From: Pseudomonas sp. v388
GTDB taxonomy: Bacteria; Pseudomonadota; Gammaproteobacteria; Pseudomonadales; Pseudomonadaceae
NCBI RefSeq assembly: GCF_003935425.1
Contig: NZ_RHQN01000005.1
Location: 124,001 to 188,000 of the forward strand
Length of the DNA stretch: 64,000 bases
Direction of reading: 5' to 3'
A model generated the notes under the pieces. The model did not search any database. It was not told the DNA's origin and saw nothing but the letters and a program-made list of their open reading frames with translations. This document shows, piece after piece, positions 17,611 through 26,624 of this stretch (position 1 is its first letter; each line of letters begins with the position of its first letter). The translations under genes were made by a program, and so were the position numbers.

Positions 17611-17892
17611 ATGAAACCTGGCATTCACCCCGCGTATCGCACCGTGCTGTTCCATGACACGGCGGCCGACGTGTATTTCCTGATCGGTTCCACCGTGGAC
17701 ACTGACCGGACGCAGCAGCACACCGACGGCAACACCTATCCTTATGTGGCGCTGGACGTGTCGAGTGCCTCGCATCCGATGTATACCGGCCAGCAGCGCA
17801 AAACCACGACCGAAGGTCGGATCGCCGGATTCAACAAACGCTTCGCGACGTTCGGTTCCGCAGGCAAGAAGGACAGCACGGCCGCGCAATGA
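17611..17892 (+). CDS. rpmE2: Type B 50S ribosomal protein L31 (zinc-independent)
   Basis: 93 residues from the ATG at 17611, with GGAGG seven bases upstream. The sequence [16 protein letters not shown]...FLIGSTV...[21 protein letters not shown] is L31 type B. It contains no Cys, so it lacks the zinc-binding CxxC of the housekeeping L31. Under zinc starvation such paralogs replace zinc-containing L31 on the ribosome. The Zur box just upstream and the terminator just downstream make it a self-contained unit. Confidence 0.95.
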   Translation: MKPGIHPAYRTVLFHDTAADVYFLIGSTVDTDRTQQHTDGNTYPYVALDVSSASHPMYTGQQRKTTTEGRIAGFNKRFATFGSAGKKDSTAAQ

Positions 17893-17902
17893 GCGGCTCA
17901 CC

Positions 17903-17935
17903 ATCCCGGTCCGGTGCATCCAGGCCGGGATTTTT
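17903..17935 (+). terminator. Intrinsic terminator of rpmE2
   Basis: ATCCCGG (17903-17909) pairs with CCGGGAT (17925-17931), which continues into a T-run. Confidence 0.8.
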
Positions 17936-18026
17936 CGTGACAGAAAGACTGTGCGACCACACGCGCACTGGACTAACTCCGGCAATTGCTTTTATCTTCG
18001 CGGCCTGAAAAACAGGAGTACCCGCT

Positions 18027-19118
18027 TTGAAAAAATCAGTTGCCATCGTTTTCGGTGGGCAATCCAGCGAGCACGAGGTTTCGTTGCAGTCGGCGCGTAA
18101 TGTCATTAATGCGATCGACCGCCAACGCTATGACCTGACCTTGATCGGCATCGACAAGCTGGGCCGCTGGCTGCGGTTCGAGGAAAGCGATTACCTGCTC
18201 AACGCGAGCGATCCTGCAAAGATCAAATTGACTCCGTCCGGCAGGCTGCTGGCGCTGTTGCCGGGTAGTGCGGACGCACAGTTCATTGACGTAGAGTCCG
18301 GTAGCCGGCTGCCGCGCATCGATGTGGTGTTTCCTCTGATTCACGGTGCCTACGGCGAAGACGGCTCGCTGCAAGGGCTGCTGCGCCTGTTGGCGATTCC
18401 TTTCGTCGGGCCGGACGTGCTGGCTTCGTCGGCCTGCATGGACAAGGATGTCACCAAGCGCCTGCTGCGCGATGCCGGTATCGTGGTGGCGCCGTTCATG
18501 GTCCTGAGCCGTGGCGAGATGGCCGACTTCGCCCAGATGTCTGCGCGGCTGGGACTGCCGATGTTCGTCAAGCCCGCCAGCCAGGGGTCGTCGGTGGGCG
18601 TCAGCAAAGTCACCGACGAAGCCGGTCTGATGGCGGCATTGGCGCTGGCCTTCGAGTATGACCACAAGGTCTTGATCGAACAGGGCATCGTCGGTCGCGA
18701 GGTGGAATGTGCAGTGCTGGGCAATCATGAACCGCAGGTCAGCGTATGCGGTGAAGTGGTCGCCAATGACGAGTTCTACGCCTACGACACCAAATACCTG
18801 AACGATGGCCAGGCGCGTATCGCCATTCCGGCCGAGCTGGCGCCCGACCTGAGCGAACAGGTGCGCAATGTGGCGATCCAGGCTTATCGCGTGCTGGGGT
18901 GTGCGGGGCTTTCGCGGGTGGACTTCTTCGTCACCGAGGCGCGGGAGATCATCATCAACGAGGTCAACACCATTCCAGGCTTTACCTCCATCAGCATGTA
19001 CCCCAAGCTGTGGCAGGCCAGCGGGTTGTCCTATCCGGACCTCATTGATCGCCTGATCAACCTGGCGCTGGAGCGCGCGGATGAATCGCGCCTGTTGAAG
19101 ACGGAGATCTTTGCATGA
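18027..19118 (+). CDS. ddlA: D-alanine--D-alanine ligase A
   Basis: 363 residues, the DdlA length. It makes the D-Ala-D-Ala dipeptide for peptidoglycan in the cytoplasm. N-terminal [22 protein letters not shown] is diagnostic. The ATP-grasp part includes [24 protein letters not shown] and the metal-binding end [19 protein letters not shown]. This gene is separate from the ddlB of the division cluster. Its stop overlaps the start of a Nudix gene by 4 bases. Confidence 0.96.
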   Translation: MKKSVAIVFGGQSSEHEVSLQSARNVINAIDRQRYDLTLIGIDKLGRWLRFEESDYLLNASDPAKIKLTPSGRLLALLPGSADAQFIDVESGSRLPRIDVVFPLIHGAYGEDGSLQGLLRLLAIPFVGPDVLASSACMDKDVTKRLLRDAGIVVAPFMVLSRGEMADFAQMSARLGLPMFVKPASQGSSVGVSKVTDEAGLMAALALAFEYDHKVLIEQGIVGREVECAVLGNHEPQVSVCGEVVANDEFYAYDTKYLNDGQARIAIPAELAPDLSEQVRNVAIQAYRVLGCAGLSRVDFFVTEAREIIINEVNTIPGFTSISMYPKLWQASGLSYPDLIDRLINLALERADESRLLKTEIFA

Positions 19119-19525
19119 ATGTAATCCACATCGCCGCAGCATTGCTGATCGGCCCGGACGGCAGGACGCTGCTGGTGCGCAAGCGCGACACCGAGGCGTT
19201 CATGCAGCCTGGTGGCAAGATCGAGGCCGGCGAGCCTGCGGCGCACGCTCTTGCCCGTGAGCTGCACGAAGAACTGGGCCTGCGCGTTGATCCGGCTCAA
19301 GCGGCCTTTCTGGGCGAGTTCAGCGCACCGGCCGTGCATGAGCCGGGGTTTGAGGTCATCTGCCAGTTGTTCCAGATCCACATCGACGAAGCGGTCGTTC
19401 CGGCGGCGGAAATCGAGGAAGTGGTCTGGGTCGGCGCAGACAGCCATCCGGACCTGAACCTCGCTCCGCTGACCCGCGACGTCATCCTGCCACTCTATCG
19501 CCAGCGGCTGGCCGAGACGATCTGA
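19115..19525 (+). CDS. Nudix hydrolase
   Basis: 136 residues. The Nudix box [24 protein letters not shown] is complete, so Mg-dependent hydrolysis of a nucleoside-diphosphate-linked substrate is expected; the substrate cannot be predicted. It overlaps ddlA by ATGA, which suggests translational coupling. Confidence 0.92.
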   Translation: MNVIHIAAALLIGPDGRTLLVRKRDTEAFMQPGGKIEAGEPAAHALARELHEELGLRVDPAQAAFLGEFSAPAVHEPGFEVICQLFQIHIDEAVVPAAEIEEVVWVGADSHPDLNLAPLTRDVILPLYRQRLAETI

Positions 19526-19571
19526 GAGTGCAGTTGCCCTGCCTGCACAGATCATGGGAGCGCGTCTGCCA

Positions 19572-20489
19572 TCAACGCACCGCGCTCACCCCGTCCAGCG
19601 TCGAGAACGAAGTGTCCTTGGCGGTCAGCAGAAAATCACGCATGTACGGCGCGTCGAGCATATCGGCGCGTATCGCGGCATAAAGCGTCGCGAACAGCCC
19701 TTTCTCGCCCAGCCGCTTGCCCTTCACATAGCCTCGCGAACTGTATTCATGCAACGCCCAATGCGGCATGCCGCACACGCCGCGTCCGCTGGCGACCAGT
19801 TGCATCATCATCACCGTCAGCTCGGACGTACGCACCTGCGCCGGTTCCATGTCGGCCGGTTCCAGGAAGCGGGTGAAGATATCCAGTCGGTCGCGTTCCA
19901 CCGGATAGGTGATCAGCGTTTCGCTCAGCAGGTCTTCCGGAACGATATACGGCTTGTTCGCCAGTGGGTGCTGATTGGCGACCGCCAGCATGGCTTCGTA
20001 GGTGAACAACGGCACGTAGGTAATGCCGGGCAATTCCAGCGGATCTGAAGTCACCACCAGATCCAGATCGCCCCGTGCCAGTGCAGGTAGTGGCGCGAAC
20101 GAGAAGCCCGAGGGAAGATCCAGTTCGACCTCCGGCCAGGCGTCGCGGAACTGGTCGATGGTGGGCATCAACCATTGGAAGCAACTGTGACATTCGATCG
20201 CCATGTGCAGCCGGCCGGCCGTTCCGCCCGCCAGGCGCGCGATGTCTCGTTCGGCACTGCGCAGTTGCGGCAACATCGAGTCGGCCAATTGCAGCAGGCG
20301 TAATCCGGCGCTGGTAAAACGCACCGGCTTGGTCTTGCGCACGAACAGCGGCATGCCCAGCCGCTCCTCCAGCTCCTTGAACTGATGCGACAGCGCCGAC
20401 TGGGTCAGGTGCAAGCGCTCGGCGGCCTCCACCAGGCTGTCGGCTTCCCGCAGGGCGTGCAGGGTTTTGAGGTGACGTATTTCCAGCAC
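19572..20489 (-). CDS. metR: LysR-family regulator of methionine biosynthesis
   Basis: 305 residues from a GTG at 20489 with GGAGCCTGAAG upstream; this length equals that of MetR. The HTH is in LEIRHLKTLHALREADSLVEAAERLHLTQSALSHQFKELEERLGMPLF. The effector domain includes GRLHMAIECHSCFQWLMP, typical of the homocysteine-binding MetR. It is transcribed away from metE across about 105 bp, the classic MetR arrangement in which it activates metE and represses itself. Confidence 0.95.
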   Translation of the reverse strand: MLEIRHLKTLHALREADSLVEAAERLHLTQSALSHQFKELEERLGMPLFVRKTKPVRFTSAGLRLLQLADSMLPQLRSAERDIARLAGGTAGRLHMAIECHSCFQWLMPTIDQFRDAWPEVELDLPSGFSFAPLPALARGDLDLVVTSDPLELPGITYVPLFTYEAMLAVANQHPLANKPYIVPEDLLSETLITYPVERDRLDIFTRFLEPADMEPAQVRTSELTVMMMQLVASGRGVCGMPHWALHEYSSRGYVKGKRLGEKGLFATLYAAIRADMLDAPYMRDFLLTAKDTSFSTLDGVSAVR

Positions 20490-20532
20490 CTTCAGGCTCC
20501 ATGAATTAAATTTGTGACGAACACGAAAACAA

Positions 20533-20545
20533 TGAGTTTGTCTCA
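20533..20545. promoter_or_regulatory. Candidate MetR operator
   Basis: TGAG-TTTGT-CTCA is a perfect 4+4 palindrome with a 5-base spacer, close to the MetR pattern TGAA-N5-TTCA. It lies midway between metR and metE. Confidence 0.5.
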
Positions 20546-20594
20546 TGTTGCTGCGGCTGTCGACAATAGCGCCATCTTTTATGGAGGACGCTGC

Positions 20595-22898
20595 ATGGCC
20601 CTGGCCCACAACCTTGGATTTCCGCGCATCGGCGCAGACCGCGAATTGAAGAAAGCCCTGGAAGCGCACTGGAAGGGCGATCTGGACCAGACGGGGTTGC
20701 GTGCAGCGGGTCGTGAGTTGCGCGCCGCCCATTGGCAACTGCAGAAGCAAGCGGGCATCGACCTGCTGCCGGTCGGCGACTTCGCCTGGTATGACCAGGT
20801 GCTCACTCACTCCCTGACCTTCGGTGTGATCCCCGAGCGCTTTGCCGACGCTACTGATGAGCGCGGGTTGCCGACGCTGGACACCTTGTTCGCCATGGCC
20901 CGCGGCGCTGGCGCGTGTTGCGGCAGCAACCACGGTGAAGCCCGGCACGCCCTGGAACTGACCAAGTGGTTCGATACCAACTATCACTATCTGGTCCCGG
21001 AGTTCACCCAGGATCAGCGCTTCCGCTTGAGTTGGGAGCAGTTGTTCGAGGAAGTCGAGCAGGCCCATGAGTTGGGTCACCGGGTCAAGCCGGTGCTGAT
21101 CGGACCGTTGACCTACCTGTGGCTGGGCAAGGCCAAGGGCGAGAGTTTCGACAAGCTCGACCTGTTGGAGCGTCTGCTGCCGGTCTATGGAGAAATTCTC
21201 GGCCGACTGGCTGCGGTGGGCGTCGAATGGGTGCAGATCGACGAACCGATCCTGACCCTTGATCTGCCGCAGGACTGGAAAACCGCCTTCGAGCGCGCTT
21301 ATCACAGCCTGCAGTATTCACCGCTCAAGAAGCTGGTGGCGACTTACTTCGGTGGCCTGGAAGACAACCTCGGCCTGGCGGCGTCGCTGCCGGTAGACGG
21401 TTTGCACATTGATTTAGTGCGTGCACCGGAACAACTGGCGGCCGTGCTCGACCGCTTGCCGAGCTATAAGGTGCTGTCGTTGGGCGTGGTCAACGGCCGC
21501 AACATCTGGCGCTGCGACCTGGATGCCGCGCTGGCGAGTTTGCGTCAGGCCCATGATCGTTTTGGCGATAACCTCTGGGTAGCAGGTTCGTGCTCGTTGC
21601 TGCACAGCCCGGTGGATCTGGGCCGTGAAGACCAGTTGGACCCTGAACTCAAAGGCTGGCTGGCGTTTGCAGTGCAGAAGTGTGGAGAAATCGCCGTTCT
21701 CGGTAAGGCCTTGGGCGAGCCGCAGGCTGCTGGAGTCGAAGCTGCCATGGCGCAAAGCCGCGCCGCGCAGGCCAGCCGCAAGCAGTCGCCGCGCATCCAC
21801 AATCCCAAGGTCCAGGCGCGTCTGGCCTCGATCAGCGCCGACGACCATCAGCGTCGTTCCGGGTTTGCCGAGCGTATCCAGGCGCAACGGGCACGCTTGC
21901 AGCTGCCGGCTTTTCCAACCACCACCATCGGTTCGTTCCCGCAGACCTCGGCGATTCGTCTGGCGCGACAGTCCTACAAGCAGGGCAGGTTATCGCTCAA
22001 CGACTACACCGATGCCATGCGCCACGAAATCCGCCACGCCGTACAAATCCAGGAACGGCTGGGCCTGGACGTGCTGGTCCATGGCGAGGCAGAGCGCAAC
22101 GACATGGTCGAGTACTTCGCCGAGCAACTGGACGGCTATTTATTCACTCGCTTCGGCTGGGTGCAGAGCTACGGCTCGCGCTGCGTGAAGCCGGCCATCA
22201 TCTTTGGCGACCTGAGCCGACCCAGGGCAATGACCGTCGACTGGATTCGCTACGCCCAGAGCCTGACCGACAAGACCGTGAAAGGCATGCTCACGGGCCC
22301 GGTCACCATGCTGATGTGGTCTTTCCCCCGTGAAGACGCCAGTCGTGAAGTACAGGCGCAGCAGTTGGCGCTGGCGATCCGCGACGAGGTGCTCGACCTG
22401 GAACGGGCCGGCATCAAGATCGTGCAGATCGACGAAGCAGCGTTTCGCGAAGGTCTGCCGCTGCGCAAGTCGCAGTGGCAGGATTACCTCGACTGGGCCG
22501 TGGCGGCATTTCGGCTGTGTGCGTCGGGCGTGCGCGACGAAACCCAGATCCATACCCACATGTGCTACAGCGAATTCAATGACGTGATTCAGTCGATTGC
22601 GAACATGGACGCCGACGTCATCACTATCGAAACCTCGCGTTCGGATATGGAGCTGCTCCAGGCGTTCGAGGCGTTCGACTATCCGAACGACATCGGGCCG
22701 GGCGTCTATGACATTCATTCGCCGCGCGTCCCGCAGACCGCCGAAATAGTCGAACTGATCACCAAGGCCGCCAGGCGTATCCCCAGCGAACGCCTGTGGA
22801 TCAACCCCGATTGCGGCCTCAAGACCCGCAACTGGCCGGAAACCGAAGCGGCGCTGGTCAATATGGTGGCGGCGGCGCGTCAACTGCGCCGGGCCTGA
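20595..22898 (+). CDS. metE: Cobalamin-independent methionine synthase
   Basis: 767 residues from the ATG at 20595, preceded by GGAGG; the in-frame upstream part overlaps the MetR operator and is not coding. It transfers the methyl of 5-methyltetrahydropteroyltri-glutamate to homocysteine. N-terminal [22 protein letters not shown] is standard, and the C-terminal half opens [19 protein letters not shown]. The zinc ligands are in [10 protein letters not shown] and NPDCGLKTR. It is transcribed divergently from its regulator metR. Confidence 0.97.
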   Translation: MALAHNLGFPRIGADRELKKALEAHWKGDLDQTGLRAAGRELRAAHWQLQKQAGIDLLPVGDFAWYDQVLTHSLTFGVIPERFADATDERGLPTLDTLFAMARGAGACCGSNHGEARHALELTKWFDTNYHYLVPEFTQDQRFRLSWEQLFEEVEQAHELGHRVKPVLIGPLTYLWLGKAKGESFDKLDLLERLLPVYGEILGRLAAVGVEWVQIDEPILTLDLPQDWKTAFERAYHSLQYSPLKKLVATYFGGLEDNLGLAASLPVDGLHIDLVRAPEQLAAVLDRLPSYKVLSLGVVNGRNIWRCDLDAALASLRQAHDRFGDNLWVAGSCSLLHSPVDLGREDQLDPELKGWLAFAVQKCGEIAVLGKALGEPQAAGVEAAMAQSRAAQASRKQSPRIHNPKVQARLASISADDHQRRSGFAERIQAQRARLQLPAFPTTTIGSFPQTSAIRLARQSYKQGRLSLNDYTDAMRHEIRHAVQIQERLGLDVLVHGEAERNDMVEYFAEQLDGYLFTRFGWVQSYGSRCVKPAIIFGDLSRPRAMTVDWIRYAQSLTDKTVKGMLTGPVTMLMWSFPREDASREVQAQQLALAIRDEVLDLERAGIKIVQIDEAAFREGLPLRKSQWQDYLDWAVAAFRLCASGVRDETQIHTHMCYSEFNDVIQSIANMDADVITIETSRSDMELLQAFEAFDYPNDIGPGVYDIHSPRVPQTAEIVELITKAARRIPSERLWINPDCGLKTRNWPETEAALVNMVAAARQLRRA

Positions 22899-23041
22899 AC
22901 GCCGGTCGAGGCCGCGGCCCTAAGGTCGCAGGAATACCGCTGATCCCCCTTCATCAAACTGTCACGCAACTGTGGCAGCGCGCTTTGCAAAACATCATCA
23001 AACTCGTTGCCTACTGGGGATCTGTTTTTTGGTGTTTTTTC

Positions 23042-24034
23042 ATGCGGGTTTTAATCTTTCTGGCCGCACTTCTGTGCGGCTTGCCGTCTTTTGCGGCCTC
23101 TCGTTGCAATGTCGATGTTCCTGTACAAACAGCCGACCTCAAGGACGTCCGACTGGCCTATCAGAGCATCGGCGATGAATCGGACCCTGCGTTGTTACTG
23201 GTCATGGGCCTGGGCGGGCAATTGATCCACTGGCCGGATGAAGTGGTTGTCGCGCTGTGCCAGCAGGGTTATCGCGTGGTGCGCTATGACAATCGCGATG
23301 TCGGCCTGTCGAGCTGGGTACAACCGCCGGCCGATGCCAACCTGACCTATGAAGTGCTGCGCTACAAGCTTGGCCTGCCGGTGTCCGCGCCGTATTCGCT
23401 GACCGACATGGCCGACGATGCCCTGGGCCTGATGGATGCGCTGAAGGTGCGCGAATTCCACGTGCTGGGCGCGAGCATGGGCGGGATGATCGCCCAGCAT
23501 CTGGCCGACATGGCGCCGCAGCGGGTCGAGAGCCTGACCCTGATCATGACCAGTTCCGGCGCTCAAGGCCTGCCGATGCCGACCGCGGCGCTGATGCAGC
23601 TGCTGGCACGCCGTGGCGCGCCCACTCGGGAAGCGGCTCTTGAGCAACAAGCCGACTTGTTGGCCGCATTGGGCAGCCCGCAGGTCAAGGATGACCGCGA
23701 GCAACTGCTGCATCAGGCGGCGCTGTCCTACGATCGCGCGTTCAACCCTGAGGGCGTGAAGCGACAGATTCTGGCGATCCTCGCCGAGTCCAGTCGTGTC
23801 GAACTGCTCAACCGTTTGCGCCTGCCGGTGCTGGTGGTGCATGGCACGGCCGATCCGCTGTTACCGGTCATGCATGGTGTACACGTGGCAGCCCATGTGC
23901 GCGGCAGTCAGCTGCGGCTGATTCCGGGGCTGGCGCATCGTTTCCAGGAGGCGTTCAAGGCGCCGTTGCTGGGCGCTGTGTTGCCCTATCTCAAGGCGCA
24001 GCACGAGGACGGTCGTCACGTCGCGCAGTTGTAA
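23042..24034 (+). CDS. Exported alpha/beta hydrolase
   Basis: 330 residues. The signal peptide [20 protein letters not shown] is followed by an alpha/beta hydrolase fold. The oxyanion region is [11 protein letters not shown], the nucleophile elbow is GASMGG, the acid is in [10 protein letters not shown] and the histidine is in GLAHRF. A periplasmic esterase or lipase-like enzyme is likely, substrate unknown. It sits 143 bp after metE on the same strand but has a long gap, so it is probably independent. Confidence 0.88.
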   Translation: MRVLIFLAALLCGLPSFAASRCNVDVPVQTADLKDVRLAYQSIGDESDPALLLVMGLGGQLIHWPDEVVVALCQQGYRVVRYDNRDVGLSSWVQPPADANLTYEVLRYKLGLPVSAPYSLTDMADDALGLMDALKVREFHVLGASMGGMIAQHLADMAPQRVESLTLIMTSSGAQGLPMPTAALMQLLARRGAPTREAALEQQADLLAALGSPQVKDDREQLLHQAALSYDRAFNPEGVKRQILAILAESSRVELLNRLRLPVLVVHGTADPLLPVMHGVHVAAHVRGSQLRLIPGLAHRFQEAFKAPLLGAVLPYLKAQHEDGRHVAQL

Positions 24035-24117
24035 TGCTCGGTTCTACTGGTTCGTAAACGCCCTATGGCCATGAGAGGGGTGTATCGTGGAGTCTTTGTT
24101 TATCGAGCGAGGACGTT

Positions 24118-24765
24118 ATGACCACCCCGTTGAAGATCGATTTCGTTTCCGACATTTCCTGCCCGTGGTGCGTGGTCGGGCTGCGGGCACTGGATCAGGC
24201 GCTTGAAGCGCTGGGCGATGAAGTCAGCGCGCAGATCCATTTTCAGCCGTTCGAGCTCAACCCGAACATGCCGGCCGAAGGGCAGGATATCGTCGAGCAC
24301 ATCGCGGAAAAGTACGGTTCCACCCCGGAGCAGATTGAAGCCAATCGAGAAAACATCCGCGCCCGCGGTGCCGAACTGGGTTTCGAATTCGCGGCCGGCG
24401 ACCGGCGCATCTACAACACTTTCGACGCGCATCGGCTGTTGCATTGGGCCGGGCTGGAAGGCCGGCAGCAGGCGCTGAAGGAAGCGCTGTTCGCCGCTTA
24501 CTTCTCGGATCTCAAAGACCCGTCCAATCACCGCACCCTGGCCGACATCGCTCAGCGCGTAGGCCTGGACCGGGTGCGTGCCGAGGCGGTTCTGGCGAGC
24601 AATGAGTTCGCTGCTGAAGTTCGCGAAGCCGAGCAGCTGTGGGTGTCCCGTGGCGTCAGTTCGGTGCCGACCATCGTGTTCAACGACCAATACGCCGTTT
24701 CCGGTGGTCAGCCAGTGGATGTGTTCATGGGTGCGATTCGGCAGATCGTCGGTGAGGCTGGATAA
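24118..24765 (+). CDS. DsbA-family oxidoreductase (FrnE-like)
   Basis: 215 residues with no signal peptide, so cytoplasmic. The thioredoxin-like active site is SDISCPWCVVG near residue 14, followed by FQPFELNPNMPAEG and GVSSVPTIVFNDQYAVSGGQP, a FrnE/2-hydroxychromene isomerase-type pattern. It probably acts as a thiol-disulphide isomerase or reductase. It is separated from the hydrolase gene by 83 bp. Confidence 0.9.
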   Translation: MTTPLKIDFVSDISCPWCVVGLRALDQALEALGDEVSAQIHFQPFELNPNMPAEGQDIVEHIAEKYGSTPEQIEANRENIRARGAELGFEFAAGDRRIYNTFDAHRLLHWAGLEGRQQALKEALFAAYFSDLKDPSNHRTLADIAQRVGLDRVRAEAVLASNEFAAEVREAEQLWVSRGVSSVPTIVFNDQYAVSGGQPVDVFMGAIRQIVGEAG

Positions 24766-24825
24766 ACCCACCGGCGCCGGTACGACACCACATCGTCATC
24801 GCCTGAAATTACGTCTTCGCGGACA

Positions 24826-24905
24826 AGTCCGCTCCTAGGAAAACGGCGCAAGCCTGTAGGGGCAGACCGGACGGCGCTTCGCTTGTCGCGAAGGCGGCGG
24901 ATCAG
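24826..24905. repeat. Degenerate REP-like sequence
   Basis: AAGTCCGCTCCTAGG and CCTGTAGGGGCAGACCGG-like words resemble decayed REP halves between the convergent dsbA-like and glpM genes. Confidence 0.35.
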
Positions 24906-24918
24906 GCGATAACGCCAG

Positions 24919-25257
24919 TCAGCCGTGAAACCGCACCCACGCCATTACCAGTAGCGTGGCGGCCACCAGCCAGGCCACTGCGGCGAGAGCCAGGGACGCT
25001 TCCAGGCGCAACCGATCAACCAACAGGTACAGCGCTGCCAGGTACACAAAGTACGGAATGATCGACCACATGCCGAACAGGATGGTTGTCTTCAGATCGT
25101 CTATCGAACGAGCCTTGCCAACGATGTAATGCGCGATCAGCGCAAAGGTCGGGAACAGCGGCACCAGCCCCGCGATGTAGTAACTTTTGGTCTTGGCCAA
25201 TGCGGCAATGACCACCACCACCGCAGCGCCCAACAGGGCCTTGAGTACTAAATCCAC
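24919..25257 (-). CDS. glpM: GlpM-family membrane protein
   Basis: 112 residues from a GTG with GGAG upstream. Four hydrophobic segments are visible (ALLGAAVVVVIAALA, YYIAGLVPLFPTFALIAHYIVG, LFGMWSIIPYFVYLAALYLLV, LALAAVAWLVAATLLVMAWV). The KTKSYYIAGLVPLFPTFALIAHYI block is characteristic of GlpM, linked by genetics to alginate production in P. aeruginosa. The biochemical role is unknown. It lies beside aauR, away from the glp operon. Confidence 0.88.
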   Translation of the reverse strand: MDLVLKALLGAAVVVVIAALAKTKSYYIAGLVPLFPTFALIAHYIVGKARSIDDLKTTILFGMWSIIPYFVYLAALYLLVDRLRLEASLALAAVAWLVAATLLVMAWVRFHG

Positions 25258-25285
25258 GCATCACTCCACATCAAATGACAGCGGC

Positions 25286-26614
25286 TCAGAGGCCGTATTT
25301 CTTGACCTTGTCGAACAGGGTGGTCTTGGCCATGCCCAATTCCTGGCTGGCCTGGCTCAGGTTGCCACCGCTGCGCTGCAAGGCTTCGCTCAGCAGATTC
25401 TTCTCGAACGCTTCGACCGCTTCGGCAAAACCCAGACTCTGGTGCTCAAGGCTGGCACCTGATTGCTTGAAGGCCGGCAGGCCCAAGGCATAGCGCTCGG
25501 CGACGTTGCGCAACTCACGCACGTTGCCCGGCCAGTCGTGGCTCATCAGGCTGGATTGGGTCTGGCGGTCGAGCACAGGCGGTTCGCGGTCGAAGCGCAG
25601 CGACGACAACTGCAGGAAATGCTCGAACAGTTGCAGGATGTCCTCGCGGCGCTCGCGCAGTGGCGGCAGTTCCAGGGTGACCACGTTCAAGCGGTAATAC
25701 AGGTCGCTGCGAAACTGACTGGCCTTGCTCAATTGATTGAGGTCGGATTTGGTCGCGGCGATGACCCGGCAGTCCACTTCGACACTCTGGTTGGAACCCA
25801 GACGCTCAAGCGTGCGCTCCTGCAATACCCGCAGCAGCTTGATCTGCAGGTTGATCGGCATGCTTTCCACTTCATCGAGAAACAACGTGCCGTTGTGCGC
25901 GTGCTCGATCTTGCCGATCCGTCGCTTGCCCGCGCCGGTAAACGCATTGGCTTCATGGCCGAATATTTCCGACTCGAACAGGCTTTCCGCCAGCCCGCCG
26001 CAATTGAGCGCCACGAACTGATTGGCGCTGCGTCGGCTGAAGTCGTGCAGGCAGCGGGCGACCAGTTCCTTGCCGGTACCGGTTTCGCCTTCGATCAGCA
26101 CATTCGCCGAGGTGTCCGCGACGTTGGCGATCAACGCACGCAGGTTCTGCATGGCGGGCGAGCGGCCGATGATCTTGCCTTCCAGCGAGTCGCGTTCGGC
26201 CAGCTGTTTGCGCAATGCCCAGACTTCCCGCGCCAGCCCGCGTTGCTCAAGAGCGCGGCGTGTGACGTCCACCAGCTTTTCCGGCGAGAAGGGCTTTTCC
26301 ATGAAGTCATAGGCGCCGTCGCGCATTGCGTTGACCGCCATGGAGATATCGCCGTGCCCGGTGATCAACACCACCGGCAGGCTGCGATCCCGCGCCTTGA
26401 GGCGGGTGAGCAGTTCCAGGCCGTCGATGCCGGGCAGCCGAATGTCGCTGATCACGATGCCGGCGAAATTGTCGCCGACCCGCTGGAGTGCTTCCTCGGC
26501 GGTGGACACGCCCTCGCTGGCGATATCTTCCAGGGCCAGGGCTTGCTGGCAACCGAGCAGGACATGGGGGTCGTCTTCGACGATCAGGACGGTGAGGTCA
26601 CTGTTGATGCTCAT
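25286..26614 (-). CDS. aauR: Sigma-54-dependent response regulator of acidic amino acid uptake
   Basis: 442 residues. The receiver domain (residues ~8-120) has its phospho-acceptor in IVISDIRLPG. The AAA+ domain has Walker A GETGTGKE and Walker B GTLFLDEVES. A Fis-type HTH ends the protein (NLSQASQELGMAKTTLFDKVKKYGL). The sigma-54 contact loop reads NAFTGA instead of GAFTGA. It follows aauS by 10 bp and is expected to activate the sigma-54 promoter of aatJ through the palindrome at 32134. Confidence 0.94.
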   Translation of the reverse strand: MSINSDLTVLIVEDDPHVLLGCQQALALEDIASEGVSTAEEALQRVGDNFAGIVISDIRLPGIDGLELLTRLKARDRSLPVVLITGHGDISMAVNAMRDGAYDFMEKPFSPEKLVDVTRRALEQRGLAREVWALRKQLAERDSLEGKIIGRSPAMQNLRALIANVADTSANVLIEGETGTGKELVARCLHDFSRRSANQFVALNCGGLAESLFESEIFGHEANAFTGAGKRRIGKIEHAHNGTLFLDEVESMPINLQIKLLRVLQERTLERLGSNQSVEVDCRVIAATKSDLNQLSKASQFRSDLYYRLNVVTLELPPLRERREDILQLFEHFLQLSSLRFDREPPVLDRQTQSSLMSHDWPGNVRELRNVAERYALGLPAFKQSGASLEHQSLGFAEAVEAFEKNLLSEALQRSGGNLSQASQELGMAKTTLFDKVKKYGL

Positions 26615-26624
26615 GGGTAACGCC

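Noticed and set aside
20490-20594. A riboswitch before metE
   Set aside because: Only ~105 bp separates metR and metE, and no cobalamin or SAM riboswitch features are visible; MetR control explains the region.
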